DNA of 64,000 bases from contig NZ_BSTX01000004.1 of NCBI RefSeq assembly GCF_030269765.1, forward strand, positions 752,990-816,989, given 5' to 3'. Below, one piece after another: positions 26,725-36,517 of this stretch. The first letter of the stretch is position 1. Each line of letters opens with the position of its first letter. Source of the DNA: Actinorhabdospora filicis (lineage in GTDB: Bacteria > Actinomycetota > Actinomycetes > Mycobacteriales > Micromonosporaceae). The position numbers were made by a program, and so were the translations under genes. Below the pieces are notes generated by a model. It worked only from the letters and a program-made list of their open reading frames with translations. It was not told where the DNA came from and made no database searches.

Positions 26725-28233
26725 ATGACCGAGGCGCTGCGCAGCATCGACCCCCGCACCGGCGAGGCCACCGGCGAACCGGTGCCCGTCACGTCCCCCG
26801 CCGACGTCGACCGGGCCGCCACCCGCGCCGCCGCGGCCGCGCCCGCCTTCGCCGCCCTCCCCCTCGCCACCCGGGCGGCACTCCTCCGCGGCATCTCCGC
26901 CACGCTCGGCGCGCACGCCGACGAGATCGTCGCCACCGCCGACGCCGAGACCGCCCTCGGCACCGCCCGCCTCACCGGCGAACTCGGCCGCACCCGCGTC
27001 CAGTTCGAGCTCTTCGCCGACGCCGTCGAGGCCGGGGCCTTCCTTGAGATCATCATCGACAAGGCCGACCTGGACGCCAAGCCGACGCCGCGTCCCGACC
27101 TGCGCCGGATGCTCGTCCCGCTCGGCCCGGTCGCCGTCTACGCCGCCAGCAACTTCCCCCTCGCCTTCTCCGTACCCGGCGGCGACACCGCCAGCGCGCT
27201 CGCGGCCGGCTGCCCCGTCGTCGTCAAGGCGCACGAGGCGCACCCGCGCACCTCTCTTCTGTGCGCGCGCCTCATCACCGAGGCCCTCGCCGAAGGCGGC
27301 GCCCCCGACGGCGTCTTCTCCGTCGTGTACGGCTTCGAGGCCGGGACGGCCCTCGTGCGGCACCCCGCGATCAAGGCCGCCGGTTTCACCGGCTCCCTGC
27401 ACGGCGGGCGCGCCCTCCACGACCTCGCCGCCTCGCGGCCCGAGCCGATCCCGTTCTTCGGCGAACTCGGCAGCGTCAACCCCGTCGTGGTGACCCCGGC
27501 GGCCCTCGCCGAACGCGGGCCCGCCATCGCCGAGGGGTACGTGGCCTCCATGACCCTGGGCGCCGGGCAGTTCTGCACCAAGCCGGGCGTCCTCTTCCTC
27601 CCCGAGGGCCACGGACTCGACGACGCCCTCGCCGCCGCGGCCGCCGCGACCACCCCGCACCCGCTGCTGCACGAGCGCATCCGGGACGGCTACCTGGCCG
27701 GTGTCGAAGCGCTCGCCGCGCTGCCCGGTGTGCGGGTCCTGGCCGCGCCCGGTAAGGGCGAAAACGGGTTCAGCGTCCGGACCGGACTGTTCGGTGTCGA
27801 GGAAAAGTACTTCCGGGCGAACACCGAGGTACTTCTGACCGAATGTTTCGGGCCCGCGTCGGTCGTCGTCGAGTACGCGCCGGAGTCGGCGGCCGACCTT
27901 CCGTCCCTCATTCCGGGGAGCCTGACCGCCACCGTCCACATTGGCACGGACGAGGACGCCGCCGCGCTCGTCGCCGGGCTGGCCCGGCGGGTCGGCCGGA
28001 TCATCGTGAACGGCTGGCCGACGGGCGTGGCGGTCACCGCCGCGCAGCAGCACGGTGGCCCCTGGCCTGCGGCGACGACGTCCCAGCACACCTCCGTGGG
28101 GGAGACCGCGATGCGCCGCTGGCTACGCCCGGTGTCCTATCAGGACACTCCGCAGGCGCTCCTGCCCGAAGTGCTCAAAGACACCGCCGAGGGCACCCTT
28201 CCGTGTCGGGTTTCGCAGTCCTTCGGCTCGTGA
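26725..28233 (+). CDS. Aldehyde dehydrogenase, ketoglutarate-semialdehyde type
   Basis: A 502-residue NAD(P)-dependent aldehyde dehydrogenase. The catalytic Cys lies in LGAGQFCTKPGV, the general-base Glu region is FFGELGSVNPV, and the cofactor loop is GFTGSLHGGRALHD. Length and motifs fit the branch that includes alpha-ketoglutaric semialdehyde dehydrogenase of pentose and hydroxyproline catabolism, but no other gene of such a pathway is adjacent, so the substrate is uncertain. ATG 26725 follows ggaggga at good spacing. No terminator was found after it. Confidence 0.9.
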   Translation: MTEALRSIDPRTGEATGEPVPVTSPADVDRAATRAAAAAPAFAALPLATRAALLRGISATLGAHADEIVATADAETALGTARLTGELGRTRVQFELFADAVEAGAFLEIIIDKADLDAKPTPRPDLRRMLVPLGPVAVYAASNFPLAFSVPGGDTASALAAGCPVVVKAHEAHPRTSLLCARLITEALAEGGAPDGVFSVVYGFEAGTALVRHPAIKAAGFTGSLHGGRALHDLAASRPEPIPFFGELGSVNPVVVTPAALAERGPAIAEGYVASMTLGAGQFCTKPGVLFLPEGHGLDDALAAAAAATTPHPLLHERIRDGYLAGVEALAALPGVRVLAAPGKGENGFSVRTGLFGVEEKYFRANTEVLLTECFGPASVVVEYAPESAADLPSLIPGSLTATVHIGTDEDAAALVAGLARRVGRIIVNGWPTGVAVTAAQQHGGPWPAATTSQHTSVGETAMRRWLRPVSYQDTPQALLPEVLKDTAEGTLPCRVSQSFGS

Positions 28234-28469
28234 CGTGGCAGGTCAGTGACCACCTGTGACAGACGAGCGTCGATATACCCGAATTGTGGTAGAGCCTTAA
28301 TTGATCTTGCTCCCCGCCCTTCCGTTAATCGGTTTCGCGTGATGGAATCGCACAGGTCCGCAGAGGCCGACGGCGCCTGTCGCGCTGTCCGCGAACCGAT
28401 CCGGGCGGCATCGCCCCGCCGGGCCCCGAAGACGGGCCACTAAGAAAAAGTCCGGGAGGACGACCAGAG

Positions 28470-31400
28470 GTGAGCAGCAGAAGCGAGGCGACCGAAACCG
28501 CGCGTGGGCGCAGGTTCGGCATCCCGCCCCTTCGGGACATCCGCATCCGGCCCAAGCTCGGGATCATCCTGATCGTGCCGGTGCTCGCCCTCGTCGGCCT
28601 CGCCGTGGTCCGCCTCCTCGATACCGGCCAGCGGGCCGTCGAGGCCGACGTGCTCAAGAGCTACGCGTCCTTCGCGGGCGTGGTCTCCGAACTCACGCAC
28701 ACCCTCCAGGTCGAGCGGACCGCCGCCTGGGACTTCCTCGACCCGACCGACCGCGGCGACGCCGGTGAGGACGACAAGCAGCTGCTCCAGGCCTCCTACG
28801 CCAAGACCGACGTCGCGCTGGCCGCCTATCACGAGGCCCGCGACGCGCTCGGCGACGTGCCGGTCCAGTTCGCCGAGGCCCTGCGCACCGCCGACTCCAG
28901 CTTCATCCAGCTCCCGAGCAACCGGACCGACGTCGACCAGCGCGTCATGAACGTGTCCAGTGTCGCCGCGCGCTACACCTCGATGGTCATGCCGCTGCTG
29001 GGCGTGCACGAGGTGCTCAGCCAGTCCACGGCCGACCCCGACCTGAGCCTCGACCTGCGGATCTCGGCGCTGCTGTCCACCATGAAGGACGCCTCCGAGC
29101 AGGAGAAGCTCGTCATGCTCTCCAGCGAGCAGGACAAGCGCTTCACCACCGTCGAGTACCAGGACTTCAGCTCGTGGCTGGTCACGCGCAGGCAGGCCCG
29201 TGACGCGCTCATCCTCGCCGCGCCCGACGCCAGCCGCCGCAACGACATCGTCCGGGCCATCAACGCCGCCGTCGACACCCGCGACGCGCTCCAGGTCGAG
29301 GGCCAGATCCGCGACCTCCTCCCCGGGCAGGCCCTGAACGTCGACTACGGCGCCTGGCAGAAGGCCATGGACGGGCGCCGCGACTCCGCCCGGCAGGCCG
29401 AGATCGAGCAGGAGAGCCGCCTCAAGGCCGAGGCCGAGTCGATCCGCAACCAGGTCGTCACCCGCGTGCTCATCGAGTCCGCGGTCGTCCTCCTCGCGCT
29501 CACCGCCGCCGTCGCGCTGGCCCTGGTCATCGCCCGGTCCATCGCCTCCAGCCTCCGCCAGCTGCGTGAGGGCGCGCTGCAGATGGCCCACGTCGACCTC
29601 CCCGAGGCCGTGGCCCGCCTGCGCGACACCGACGTCCTGGGCACCCTGACGCCCGAGGAGTTCGCCGAACGGCAACCCGAGCCGCTGAGACTGCACACCC
29701 GCGACGAGATCGGGCAGGTGGCGCAGGCCTTCAACATCGTGCACAAGGAGGCCGTCCGGGTTGCCGCCGAGCAGGCCGCCCTGCGGTCCTCGGTCTCGAC
29801 GATGTTCGTCAACCTCGCGCGCCGCTCGCAGATCCTCGTCGACCGGCTCATCGGCCACCTCGACCGCCTCGAACGCGGTGAAGAGGACCCCGACCGCCTG
29901 GCCGAGCTGTTCCAGCTGGACCACCTGGCCACCCGAATGCGCCGCAACGACGAGAACCTCCTCGTCATCGCCGGCGCCGACTCCGCCCGCGTCCAGCGCG
30001 AACCCGCCACCATCGGCGACCTGCTGCGCGCGGCCCAGTCCGAGGTGGAGCAGTACACCCGCGTCGAATTCGGCACCATCCTCGCCGAGCGCGAGATCAG
30101 CGCCGCCTTCGTCAACGACCTCGTCCACCTGGTCGCCGAGCTCTTCGACAACGCCACCGCGTTCTCCTCACCGGACACCGCGGTCGTCGCCGAGGCGCGC
30201 CAGCAGGGCAGCGAGATCATCCTCCTCATCACCGACCGCGGCATCGGCATCAGCCCCGAGCAGCTCGAAGAGCTCAACCGGCAGCTGGCCGAACCGCCGC
30301 TGGTGGACCTCGCCGCGTCCCGCATGATGGGCCTCGTCGTGGTCGGCCGCCTGGCCGTCCGGCACGGCGTCCGCGTCACCCTGCACCCCGGGGAACTGGG
30401 CGGAACCGTCGCCGAGGTCGCCCTGCCCGACGCGATCCTCACCGACCCGCACCGGCCGCAGCTGAACGGCGGCGCGCGCCCCGCCGCGGAGATCCCGCCG
30501 GCGCCCGCGTCGTTCAACGGCTTCGCCGCCTCCGGAGGCTACGAGCCGTCCGGGCCCGTCGAGGACGTCTACACCCCGCCCGCCGCACCGCAGCGCAGCC
30601 TGTTCGAGCCGGTCCACCTGCCGGAGACCGACTTCCAGCAGGCGCCCGCCTACGATGACGCGCCGGCGCCCTCCTTCTCCGTGAAGGAGGAGGACGTCCC
30701 CTCCATGACGTTCCGGCCCGCCAACGGCGCCGACACCGACGGTCTCCCGCGCCGCAAGGTGATGGAGCTGACCGGCGAGATCGTCTCCGAGGCCGCCGGG
30801 CACGTCGACCCCGACACGCCGGTGCACACCCCCGTCGAGGGGCCCACCGAGGCGTTCCCGATGATCACCCTTGAGGCGACCACGGTCACCCGTCCCACGG
30901 TGTCCACCGCGACCACCGAGGACGAGGCCGAGACGCCCGCCGCCGAGGAATCCTCGAAGTGGGCCGCCCTCAACGACGCGCCCTCGTGGCCGCCGCCGCG
31001 CAGCGTCGAGAAGCCCACGCCGCCCCCGTCGGGCGCCCCCGACGAGACCATGGAGATCCCGATCTTCCGTGAGGTCTCCTCGGCCTGGTTCACGCCGTCC
31101 CACATCGACGCGCCGCCCACCGTGCCCGCTCCCCGCGAGCCGGAGCCGGTGGAGACCGCCGTCGCGCCGCCGGAGCCGGTCCGCATGGAGGCTCCGCGCA
31201 TGGAGCCCCCGCGAGTGGAACCCCCGCGTGTGGACGCCGTCCGGTCGCACGGCTCGATCGCCGGGGCCGTTTCCGGGCGTGGCCGGGTACGGTCGGACGA
31301 GCCCGGTGAGAGCTTCTTCGGCACCGCCCCGTCGGTGCCGGAGGTCCCCGAGGTGCCGACCCCGGCCACCCGGGACCACTACGACACGACCTCCACCCGG

Positions 31401-31772
31401 CAGGAGGAGAGCATGGCGTCCGAAGCTCGGCCGTCGCGGGACAACCCGCGCGCGGACTTCTGGGGGGAGACCTCGGCCGATGACGGCTGGGTCGCCGCCC
31501 GCAACGCGTCCTCGGTGGCCGACGATCGGACGACAGGTAACGGACTGCCCAAGCGCACGCCCATGGCGCAACTGGTCCCGGGCAGCATCGAAGTCCCCGA
31601 CGAACAACCGATGCGCGCTCAGCAGCGCGACCCCGAAGGCGTGCGCGGACTGTTGTCCGCGTATCACCGGGGCGTGCAGCGGGGCCGCGGAGGCCGTACG
31701 GTTGACGACGACGCGGCTCGGCGCCAGACGGGCAGGCTCACCAACGGTGCAGGCAAGGAGCACGACGCATGA
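28470..31772 (+). CDS. Conservon sensor kinase-like protein (CvnA type)
   Basis: A protein of 1100 residues. A membrane helix lies at about residues 30-48, followed by an extracytoplasmic nitrate/nitrite-sensing-like helical domain to about 325, a second helix, a HAMP-like region and a HATPase domain (N-box [12 protein letters not shown]1-box [10 protein letters not shown]). The residues after 660 are a long disordered Pro/Glu-rich tail containing SAWFT and ending with [15 protein letters not shown] and RDPEGVRG. No clear phosphoacceptor His box is seen, as in other CvnA proteins. It heads a four-gene operon and overlaps the roadblock gene by four bases. Confidence 0.93.
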   Translation: MSSRSEATETARGRRFGIPPLRDIRIRPKLGIILIVPVLALVGLAVVRLLDTGQRAVEADVLKSYASFAGVVSELTHTLQVERTAAWDFLDPTDRGDAGEDDKQLLQASYAKTDVALAAYHEARDALGDVPVQFAEALRTADSSFIQLPSNRTDVDQRVMNVSSVAARYTSMVMPLLGVHEVLSQSTADPDLSLDLRISALLSTMKDASEQEKLVMLSSEQDKRFTTVEYQDFSSWLVTRRQARDALILAAPDASRRNDIVRAINAAVDTRDALQVEGQIRDLLPGQALNVDYGAWQKAMDGRRDSARQAEIEQESRLKAEAESIRNQVVTRVLIESAVVLLALTAAVALALVIARSIASSLRQLREGALQMAHVDLPEAVARLRDTDVLGTLTPEEFAERQPEPLRLHTRDEIGQVAQAFNIVHKEAVRVAAEQAALRSSVSTMFVNLARRSQILVDRLIGHLDRLERGEEDPDRLAELFQLDHLATRMRRNDENLLVIAGADSARVQREPATIGDLLRAAQSEVEQYTRVEFGTILAEREISAAFVNDLVHLVAELFDNATAFSSPDTAVVAEARQQGSEIILLITDRGIGISPEQLEELNRQLAEPPLVDLAASRMMGLVVVGRLAVRHGVRVTLHPGELGGTVAEVALPDAILTDPHRPQLNGGARPAAEIPPAPASFNGFAASGGYEPSGPVEDVYTPPAAPQRSLFEPVHLPETDFQQAPAYDDAPAPSFSVKEEDVPSMTFRPANGADTDGLPRRKVMELTGEIVSEAAGHVDPDTPVHTPVEGPTEAFPMITLEATTVTRPTVSTATTEDEAETPAAEESSKWAALNDAPSWPPPRSVEKPTPPPSGAPDETMEIPIFREVSSAWFTPSHIDAPPTVPAPREPEPVETAVAPPEPVRMEAPRMEPPRVEPPRVDAVRSHGSIAGAVSGRGRVRSDEPGESFFGTAPSVPEVPEVPTPATRDHYDTTSTRQEESMASEARPSRDNPRADFWGETSADDGWVAARNASSVADDRTTGNGLPKRTPMAQLVPGSIEVPDEQPMRAQQRDPEGVRGLLSAYHRGVQRGRGGRTVDDDAARRQTGRLTNGAGKEHDA

Positions 31773-32212
31773 CCCTCCCACACACCGCCCCTCAGCGCGG
31801 GTTCACCCAGCACGCCAGAGGTCACATGCAGGACCTCGGCTGGCTGCTGGCCGGCTTCGCCGACCGGGTTCCCGGTGTCGCTCACGCCATCGCCGTCTCC
31901 GCCGACGGCCTGCTGCTCGCCTCGTCCCGTGACCTCCCGAGGGACCGCGCCGACCAGCTCGCCGCGGTGGCCTCCGGCCTCGTCAGCCTCACCCAGGGCG
32001 CCTCGCGGTGCTTCGAGGGTGGAGCCGTGCTCCAGACCGTCGTGGAGATGGACAACGGGTTCCTCTTCCTGATGTCCATCTCGGACGGTTCCTCGTTCGC
32101 GGTCCTGGCCGCTCGCAACTGCGACGTCGGCCAGGTCGGATACGAGATGGCCCTGCTGGTCGACCGGGTCGGGCAGGCGCTCACGCCGGCCACCCGAGAG
32201 GCCGCGAGGTGA
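31769..32212 (+). CDS. Roadblock/LC7 protein (CvnB type)
   Basis: A 147-residue cytosolic protein with a single roadblock/LC7 domain from about residue 20: [20 protein letters not shown], then [17 protein letters not shown] and [12 protein letters not shown]. In conservons this dimeric protein is thought to act on the GTPase CvnD as an activator or exchange partner. The start overlaps the kinase stop (ATGA). Two further roadblock genes lie in the window, each beside a protein with the same type of C-terminal tail. Confidence 0.95.
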   Translation: MTLPHTAPQRGFTQHARGHMQDLGWLLAGFADRVPGVAHAIAVSADGLLLASSRDLPRDRADQLAAVASGLVSLTQGASRCFEGGAVLQTVVEMDNGFLFLMSISDGSSFAVLAARNCDVGQVGYEMALLVDRVGQALTPATREAAR

Positions 32213-32304
32213 TCCACTGTGGACGCGGTACGGTGCTCTGAGCCCGACGACGTGACCACCAGCCGAGGTTTAACACGACATGAGAACTCAAGGATGTGAG
32301 GACG

Positions 32305-32682
32305 ATGGTCGTTGATCGGGACCACGAGCCGACCGGTGCGCTGGTTCGGCCATACGCGGTAACCAGAGGTCGCACCCGCCCTCGCCTTGAGATCGCCATG
32401 GAGGCGCTGGTGGAGACCACCGCCCGCGGCAGGCTGAACGGCCTGTCCTCCGGGCGTGAACAGGCGACCATCGCGGGAATGTGCGGCACGAGACTCCAGT
32501 CCCTCGCCGAGATCGCGGCGCACATGCGCATGCCCCTCGGCGTGGCCCGCGTCCTGGTGGCCGACATGGCCGCCGACGGACTCCTCGCGGTCCACGAGCC
32601 CACGGGGATTGGTGATGGGGGCGGTGACCTGGTGGGCACCGAACTGCTGGAAAGGGTACTTAGTGGACTCCGGAGGCTCTGA
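32305..32682 (+). CDS. DUF742 protein (CvnC type)
   Basis: A 125-residue DUF742 protein with a winged-helix-like fold: LVRPYAVTRGRTRP at the N-terminus, QSLAEIAAHMRMPLGVARVL in the helix-turn-helix-like centre and LLERVLSGLRRL at the end. In the conservon it would link the sensor to the GTPase or to DNA; its exact job is not established. ATG 32305 is favoured because aaggatg lies at better spacing than for GTG 32296. Its 3' end overlaps the GTPase gene. Confidence 0.92.
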   Translation: MVVDRDHEPTGALVRPYAVTRGRTRPRLEIAMEALVETTARGRLNGLSSGREQATIAGMCGTRLQSLAEIAAHMRMPLGVARVLVADMAADGLLAVHEPTGIGDGGGDLVGTELLERVLSGLRRL

Positions 32683-33289
32683 CGTGTCCATCCGTCAAAA
32701 CAACCGCGTGACCTCGGCGAAAATCGTCATCGCGGGTGGTTTCGGCGTCGGCAAGACGACCCTGGTCGGGTCCGTCTCGGAGATCACTCCGCTGACGACC
32801 GAGGCGATCATGACGTCGGCGTCCGAAGGCGTCGACGACAACGACATGGTGCAGGACAAGACCACGACCACGGTCGCCATGGACTTCGGCCGCATCACGA
32901 TCGACTCCGACCTCATCCTGTACCTCTTCGGAACCCCCGGCCAGACCCGCTTCTGGTTCATGTGGGACGAGCTGGTCCGCGGCGCCATCGGCGCGGTCGT
33001 CATAGTGGACACCCGACGCCTCGCCGACTGCTTCGCCGCGATCGACTTCTTCGAACACCGGCGGCTGCCCTACCTGATCGCGCTCAACTGCTTCGACGGG
33101 AAGCAGTACCACGACATGAACGATGTCCGTGAGGCCCTCGCGATCTCCCCGAACACGCCGATCGTGACGACGGACGCGCGCAGCCGGGAGAGCACCAAGC
33201 AGGTGCTGATCACGCTGGTGGAGTACGTGCTGACGATGCGGCGAGCCGGGGCTGGGGCTGGGGCTCCGGCGGTGGGGGCGGCGCAGTAG
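32663..33289 (+). CDS. Conservon GTP-binding protein (CvnD type)
   Basis: A 208-residue small GTPase-like protein. The P-loop is GGFGVGKTT (residues 25-33) and switch II appears as LFGTPGQTRFWFMW. The G4 motif is altered to LNCFD instead of NKxD. Homologues start with an MD dipeptide inside the end of the DUF742 gene; here GTG 32663 gives MDSGGS in the same way, so I chose it over GTG 32684, which has a better-placed ggagg. It is the effector end of the four-protein system, which in Streptomyces influences development and antibiotic production. Confidence 0.93.
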   Translation: MDSGGSDVSIRQNNRVTSAKIVIAGGFGVGKTTLVGSVSEITPLTTEAIMTSASEGVDDNDMVQDKTTTTVAMDFGRITIDSDLILYLFGTPGQTRFWFMWDELVRGAIGAVVIVDTRRLADCFAAIDFFEHRRLPYLIALNCFDGKQYHDMNDVREALAISPNTPIVTTDARSRESTKQVLITLVEYVLTMRRAGAGAGAPAVGAAQ

Positions 33290-33471
33290 CGCTCGCTCTT
33301 GGCTTGGCTTGTTCGGACTCGTCTGGGCTTGGCTTGTTGCTCGGGTTAGACGTTGGTCGGGTTTTGCCGACCGGAGGTAGGTAGGCGGAGCCGCCTCGCT
33401 CTTGGAGCGGGGCGGTTTGGTTTTGGTGTTTTCTTCGGGCTGGCGGTGGCGTCTGGGGTGTCAGCCCCGGT

Positions 33472-33603
33472 GCCACCCGCAGCGCCACCCGCAGCGCCAC
33501 CCGCAGCGCCACCCGCAGCGCCACCCGCAGCGCCACCCGCAGCGCCACCCGCAGCGCCACCCGCAGCGCCACCCGCAGCGCCACCCGCAGCGCCACCCGC
33601 AGC
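33472..33603. repeat. Perfect 12-bp tandem repeat, 11 copies
   Basis: Eleven identical head-to-tail copies of gccacccgcagc. The length is a multiple of three, so frames across it read PPAA or ALRV repeats, but no gene surrounds it. Perfect identity implies recent expansion by slippage, and copy number is likely variable between strains. Confidence 0.95.
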
Positions 33604-33956
33604 GCGAGTTTTGCTACCACACGCGCGGGCCTTTCCCGTTGCGGCCGTTACCCATCACCCGAGGCCGTTTCACCCGTTCTCAGCGGGCATCTCCAGGCCG
33701 GGGCTCGTTTGTTTCCGACGCCTAGGTGGCGGCAGGGTCCACTTCTTGCCACACCTCTACGGATCTTCCGTCCTCTAATGCCTGCATCGGCGGTGCGTTC
33801 CCATCGCCGTCTGGCCTGGGCTTTCAGCCCTTGCCCCGACCAGGACGCTGTCCTGGACCTGGGCCTCTCTCGGAAGGGGGCTTCGCCTCGGCTCTCGGGC
33901 CGTTGTCCACGGGCTTAGGGCATGGTCGGGCTTGTTTGGGGTTGGTCTTTGCGTGC

Positions 33957-34093
33957 GGTGGTGCCCTTCGTCGGTCGGCCCCGGCACCATAACGACGAAC
34001 CTGGGGGTGTCAAGACGGTAGAGCGTGTCTTGACACCCCCAGAACCCTCGTTACCGATTCCTTTACGGCCGACCGACGAAGGACCCCACCACC
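33957..34093. repeat. Dispersed palindromic element, copy 2
   Basis: Inner arms 33991-34016 and 34027-34052 pair over 22 of 26 positions around a 10-base loop; the innermost 15 bases of each arm match exactly. An outer perfect pair of 16-bp arms lies at 33965-33980 and 34067-34082 (ccttcgtcggtcggcc and its complement), with ggtggt/accacc complementarity beyond. This is the reverse orientation of the element at 2601-2715; core sequences of the two copies are nearly identical. No coding capacity. Confidence 0.8.
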
Positions 34094-34200
34094 CGAAGCC
34101 GGCATCTGCGCTATCGCGCCAAGTCCGTGGGGCACCTTGCGCTGTCCGTGTCCACATGCCACCCATGTCGCCTGTGCCCACACACGTCCTTTGGTGCATG

Positions 34201-34274
34201 CCTGCTCACTCAGGTTCATCCCGCCAGCGCGCACGGGCCTGTTCACTCGGGTTCATGCCGCCACCGCGCACGCA
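34201..34274. repeat. 37-bp tandem duplication
   Basis: Units 34201-34237 and 34238-34274 match at 31 of 37 positions (shared parts include ggttcat and ccgcca). No coding role is apparent. Confidence 0.7.
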
Positions 34275-34445
34275 CAGGTTCGTCGCCAGCCGTCAGTCCG
34301 TCCGGCTCACCGGCCGGTTCGGTTCGCCCTGCCGGTGTGTCTGCCTGCGTGCGTGCCTGCGTGGGCACTCTCGCCCGGGCGGCCTTCACTCACCCGCCGT
34401 TGCGACCGCTGCCGCCACCGCCGTGTACGTCCGTCCCGGCTTCGG

Positions 34446-34853
34446 CTAGCGTCCGCCGCCGCCCAATGCCTCGTCCAGCAGTGGTCCCACCTGGGTCGTG
34501 AACTGTCCGATCTCGTATCCGAGCAGTTCGCGGTTGCACTCGGTCACCGCGAGCAGGGTCAGTGAGATCTGCGGTCCCACGGGGGCGGTGAGGAGGATGC
34601 CTTCGGCCATTTCCACCATGACCTGGTGGGTGCGTCCGGTGGTCAGGGCGGCGCCCGCGCCGTCGCCGATGGACAGGAGTCCGGCGCCGATGCTGGAGAG
34701 CTGGCTGGCGCGTTCCAGGGGGAGGCCGTGGGACATGGCGAGGGGGACGCCTTCGGCCGACACGAGGACCGCGTGGGTGAGGCCGGGGGTTCTTGCCACC
34801 AGCGAGGCCAGCAGCATGCTCAGACTTCGTTCGTAGACACCGAGGTTCGTCAC
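34446..34853 (-). CDS. Roadblock/LC7 protein paired with the transposase-like protein
   Basis: A 135-residue roadblock/LC7 protein, recognisable from LASLVARTPGLTHAVLVSAE and GVPLAMSHGLPLERASQLSS; the C-terminal half contains CNRELLGYEIGQF. It is more diverged than the other two roadblock proteins in the window. It starts with GTG immediately after the stop of the upstream transposase-like gene, with no gap, so the two are cotranscribed and probably coupled. No DUF742 or GTPase gene accompanies it. Confidence 0.9.
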   Translation of the reverse strand: MTNLGVYERSLSMLLASLVARTPGLTHAVLVSAEGVPLAMSHGLPLERASQLSSIGAGLLSIGDGAGAALTTGRTHQVMVEMAEGILLTAPVGPQISLTLLAVTECNRELLGYEIGQFTTQVGPLLDEALGGGGR

Positions 34854-36464
34854 CTATCGCACCGTCCCGTTCGCGCCGACGGGGGCGGCGTCCACTGCGT
34901 CGCGGCGGGCGCGGTTCCAGCCTCGGAAGTAGCCGGCGGTGTTGGCGGCGAGGGCTTGGGGGTCGCGTTCGATGGGGGTGGGGGGGTTGTCCTCGGGGAG
35001 GGCGGAGCCGGGGACGAGGTTGGCCTGGGGGACGCGGCGGGGGAGGCCCTTGGCGGTCTGCTCGCCGATGGTGGGGGCGGCGGTCTTCTGGGCGGAGCGC
35101 CAGGCCTCGTCGGTGGGCATGGTCCAGTCGAGGGTGTCGCCGGGGGCGTCCTCGGCGACGCCGGTGAACCAGGCGGACTTCGCCTGCGCGAAGATCGTCA
35201 GCCCGTCATCGTCGGCGTCGGGAATGGGGAGCGGGCGGGACGACTGGGCGGGTGCCGCGATCGGGGGTTGCTGGCTCGGGGGGAGCTGGATGCCGCCGGG
35301 GACCGTCTCGGGCTCCGGTACGGGGTCCTTGAAGACGGGGGGCTCGCCCATGATCGGGAAGCCACCGGAGGTGGTCTCCACGACGGGGAGGGCCTGGGTG
35401 CTGCTCGTCGTCTGCTGTTGCTGCTGGGAGGCGGCGGCCTCGCGGGCGGCGCGGCGGGTGGGGAGGGGCGTCACCTTCGCGCTGCGAGAGGACTCGCGGG
35501 GCGAGGCCGTTTCGCGCTGCGGGGGCTGCTGCTGGGGTGGGGCGGGGGGTGCCTGCTGGACCGGGGGGGCGAGGTCTTCCGCGCGCTGCTGGGGGATGCC
35601 GCGGCGCTTGGGGGCGTCGTCGTTGGGCAGCGGGGGGAGGTCCTCGGCGCGGGTGCGGCCGCTGCGGGTCGGCGCGGCGGGCTTCAGGCGCTCGGTGAGG
35701 ACGTCGGCGAGGCCCTTCAGGCCGTCGTCGTAGACGCGGACGGCCGATACGGCCGTGCGGACGGTCAGGCGGGTCGCCTCGTCGGTGCTGCGGCGGCTGG
35801 GCGCGTACTCGGCGGCGGCGGCGCGCAGGGCCGCGATCACGCCGGAGGTGTCGGCGAGCCCGGCGGTGGCCAGCTCGCGGGCGACGGCGTCCTCCTGGCA
35901 GTAGGCGGCCGCGGCGGGCTCGGGGAGGGCGTCCAGGACGGCCAGGGGACGCGCGTCGCCCGGGTCGTCGAAGGCGCGCAGGGCCGCGGGGTAGACCTCG
36001 CGCAGGACGCCGCGGAGGCTCGCCACGGCGGTGGCGCGCCCGGCGGCGAGGGCGATCGCGGAGGAGAGGAGGGGACGCAGTCGCGCGAGGTTGCGGACGG
36101 CGCCACCGGCGATCGCGGTGACCGCGCCGGTTTGCAGCGCGCGGGCGGCCGCCAGGGCGCGCTGGGCGGCCGGCTGGCGCGCGGCGGGGTCGTCGCGGGT
36201 GAAGCGGCCGATCAGGTCCTCGTCGGCGACGACGACCGGGTGACCGGCGGCGGTGCACAGCTGCGGCGTCTGACCGGAACCGTCATCGCTGGCGATGGGG
36301 GTGCACCGCCCGCCGCCGTTGGCGGCGAGGAGAGCACAGAGCGCGGTGAACGCCCGTGGACCTCCGTCGTCGAGCGCGGTGACCGCCACGGCCCGCCCGG
36401 CGTCGTCCACGATCGCGGCGAACGTGGCCTGTCCGGCCGTGGCGAGTCCACAGTAGATGCGCAC
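34854..36464 (-). CDS. Inactive IS110-transposase-like protein with conservon-type tail
   Basis: A 536-residue protein. Residues 1-260 resemble the RNase H-like and helical region of IS110/IS116 transposases: VDDAGRAVAVTALDDGG, an AAGHPVVVADEDLIGRF segment, and LREVYPAALRAFDDPGD where IS110 proteins have LREFFPAALEAF. The acidic catalytic positions appear lost (GLATAG for GIDxAK; DDPAARQPAAQRAL for KTDxxDAxxLA), and the second, serine-bearing transposase domain is absent. Residues 265-420 are Pro/Gln-rich. The end has SAWFTG, GLPRRVPQANLVPGS and IERDPQALA, the same motifs in the same order as the CvnA tail. GTG start after ggaggga. I infer a domesticated, non-transposing protein working with the adjacent roadblock protein. 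Confidence 0.75.
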   Translation of the reverse strand: MRIYCGLATAGQATFAAIVDDAGRAVAVTALDDGGPRAFTALCALLAANGGGRCTPIASDDGSGQTPQLCTAAGHPVVVADEDLIGRFTRDDPAARQPAAQRALAAARALQTGAVTAIAGGAVRNLARLRPLLSSAIALAAGRATAVASLRGVLREVYPAALRAFDDPGDARPLAVLDALPEPAAAAYCQEDAVARELATAGLADTSGVIAALRAAAAEYAPSRRSTDEATRLTVRTAVSAVRVYDDGLKGLADVLTERLKPAAPTRSGRTRAEDLPPLPNDDAPKRRGIPQQRAEDLAPPVQQAPPAPPQQQPPQRETASPRESSRSAKVTPLPTRRAAREAAASQQQQQTTSSTQALPVVETTSGGFPIMGEPPVFKDPVPEPETVPGGIQLPPSQQPPIAAPAQSSRPLPIPDADDDGLTIFAQAKSAWFTGVAEDAPGDTLDWTMPTDEAWRSAQKTAAPTIGEQTAKGLPRRVPQANLVPGSALPEDNPPTPIERDPQALAANTAGYFRGWNRARRDAVDAAPVGANGTVR

Positions 36465-36517
36465 GCTGTTTGCTCCCTCCAGTCGTACGGTCCGTCCCGA
36501 TGCTCCCCCGAAGAGTG

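Larger units (their letters stand above)
33290..34445. other. 1.15-kb gene-free region with repeats
   Basis: No credible gene. Bases 33294-33345 repeat cttggcttg-type units. The 12-bp tandem array (33472-33603), a palindromic element (33957-34093) and a 37-bp tandem duplication (34201-34274) fill much of the rest. Open frames are low complexity and lack ribosome binding sites. Base composition is noticeably less GC-rich and more T-rich than in the flanking genes, as expected of unselected or foreign DNA. Confidence 0.7.

Noticed and set aside
33472-33603. Possible CRISPR array
   Set aside because: Units are contiguous without spacers, and no cas gene is present.
33210-33778. Frames reading repeated ALRV (minus) or PPAA (plus) across the 12-bp array
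   Set aside because: The repeat unit is a multiple of three, so frames stay open automatically. The flanks show no gene-like sequence.
33709-34565. Plus-strand frames over the palindromic element and its flank
   Set aside because: They run through a large inverted repeat and tandem duplications, have no start signals and no family-like sequence.
34446-36464. Calling this locus an intact IS110 insertion sequence
   Set aside because: Catalytic residues and the C-terminal transposase domain are missing, no IS ends are seen, and the gene is coupled to a roadblock gene with a conservon-type tail.
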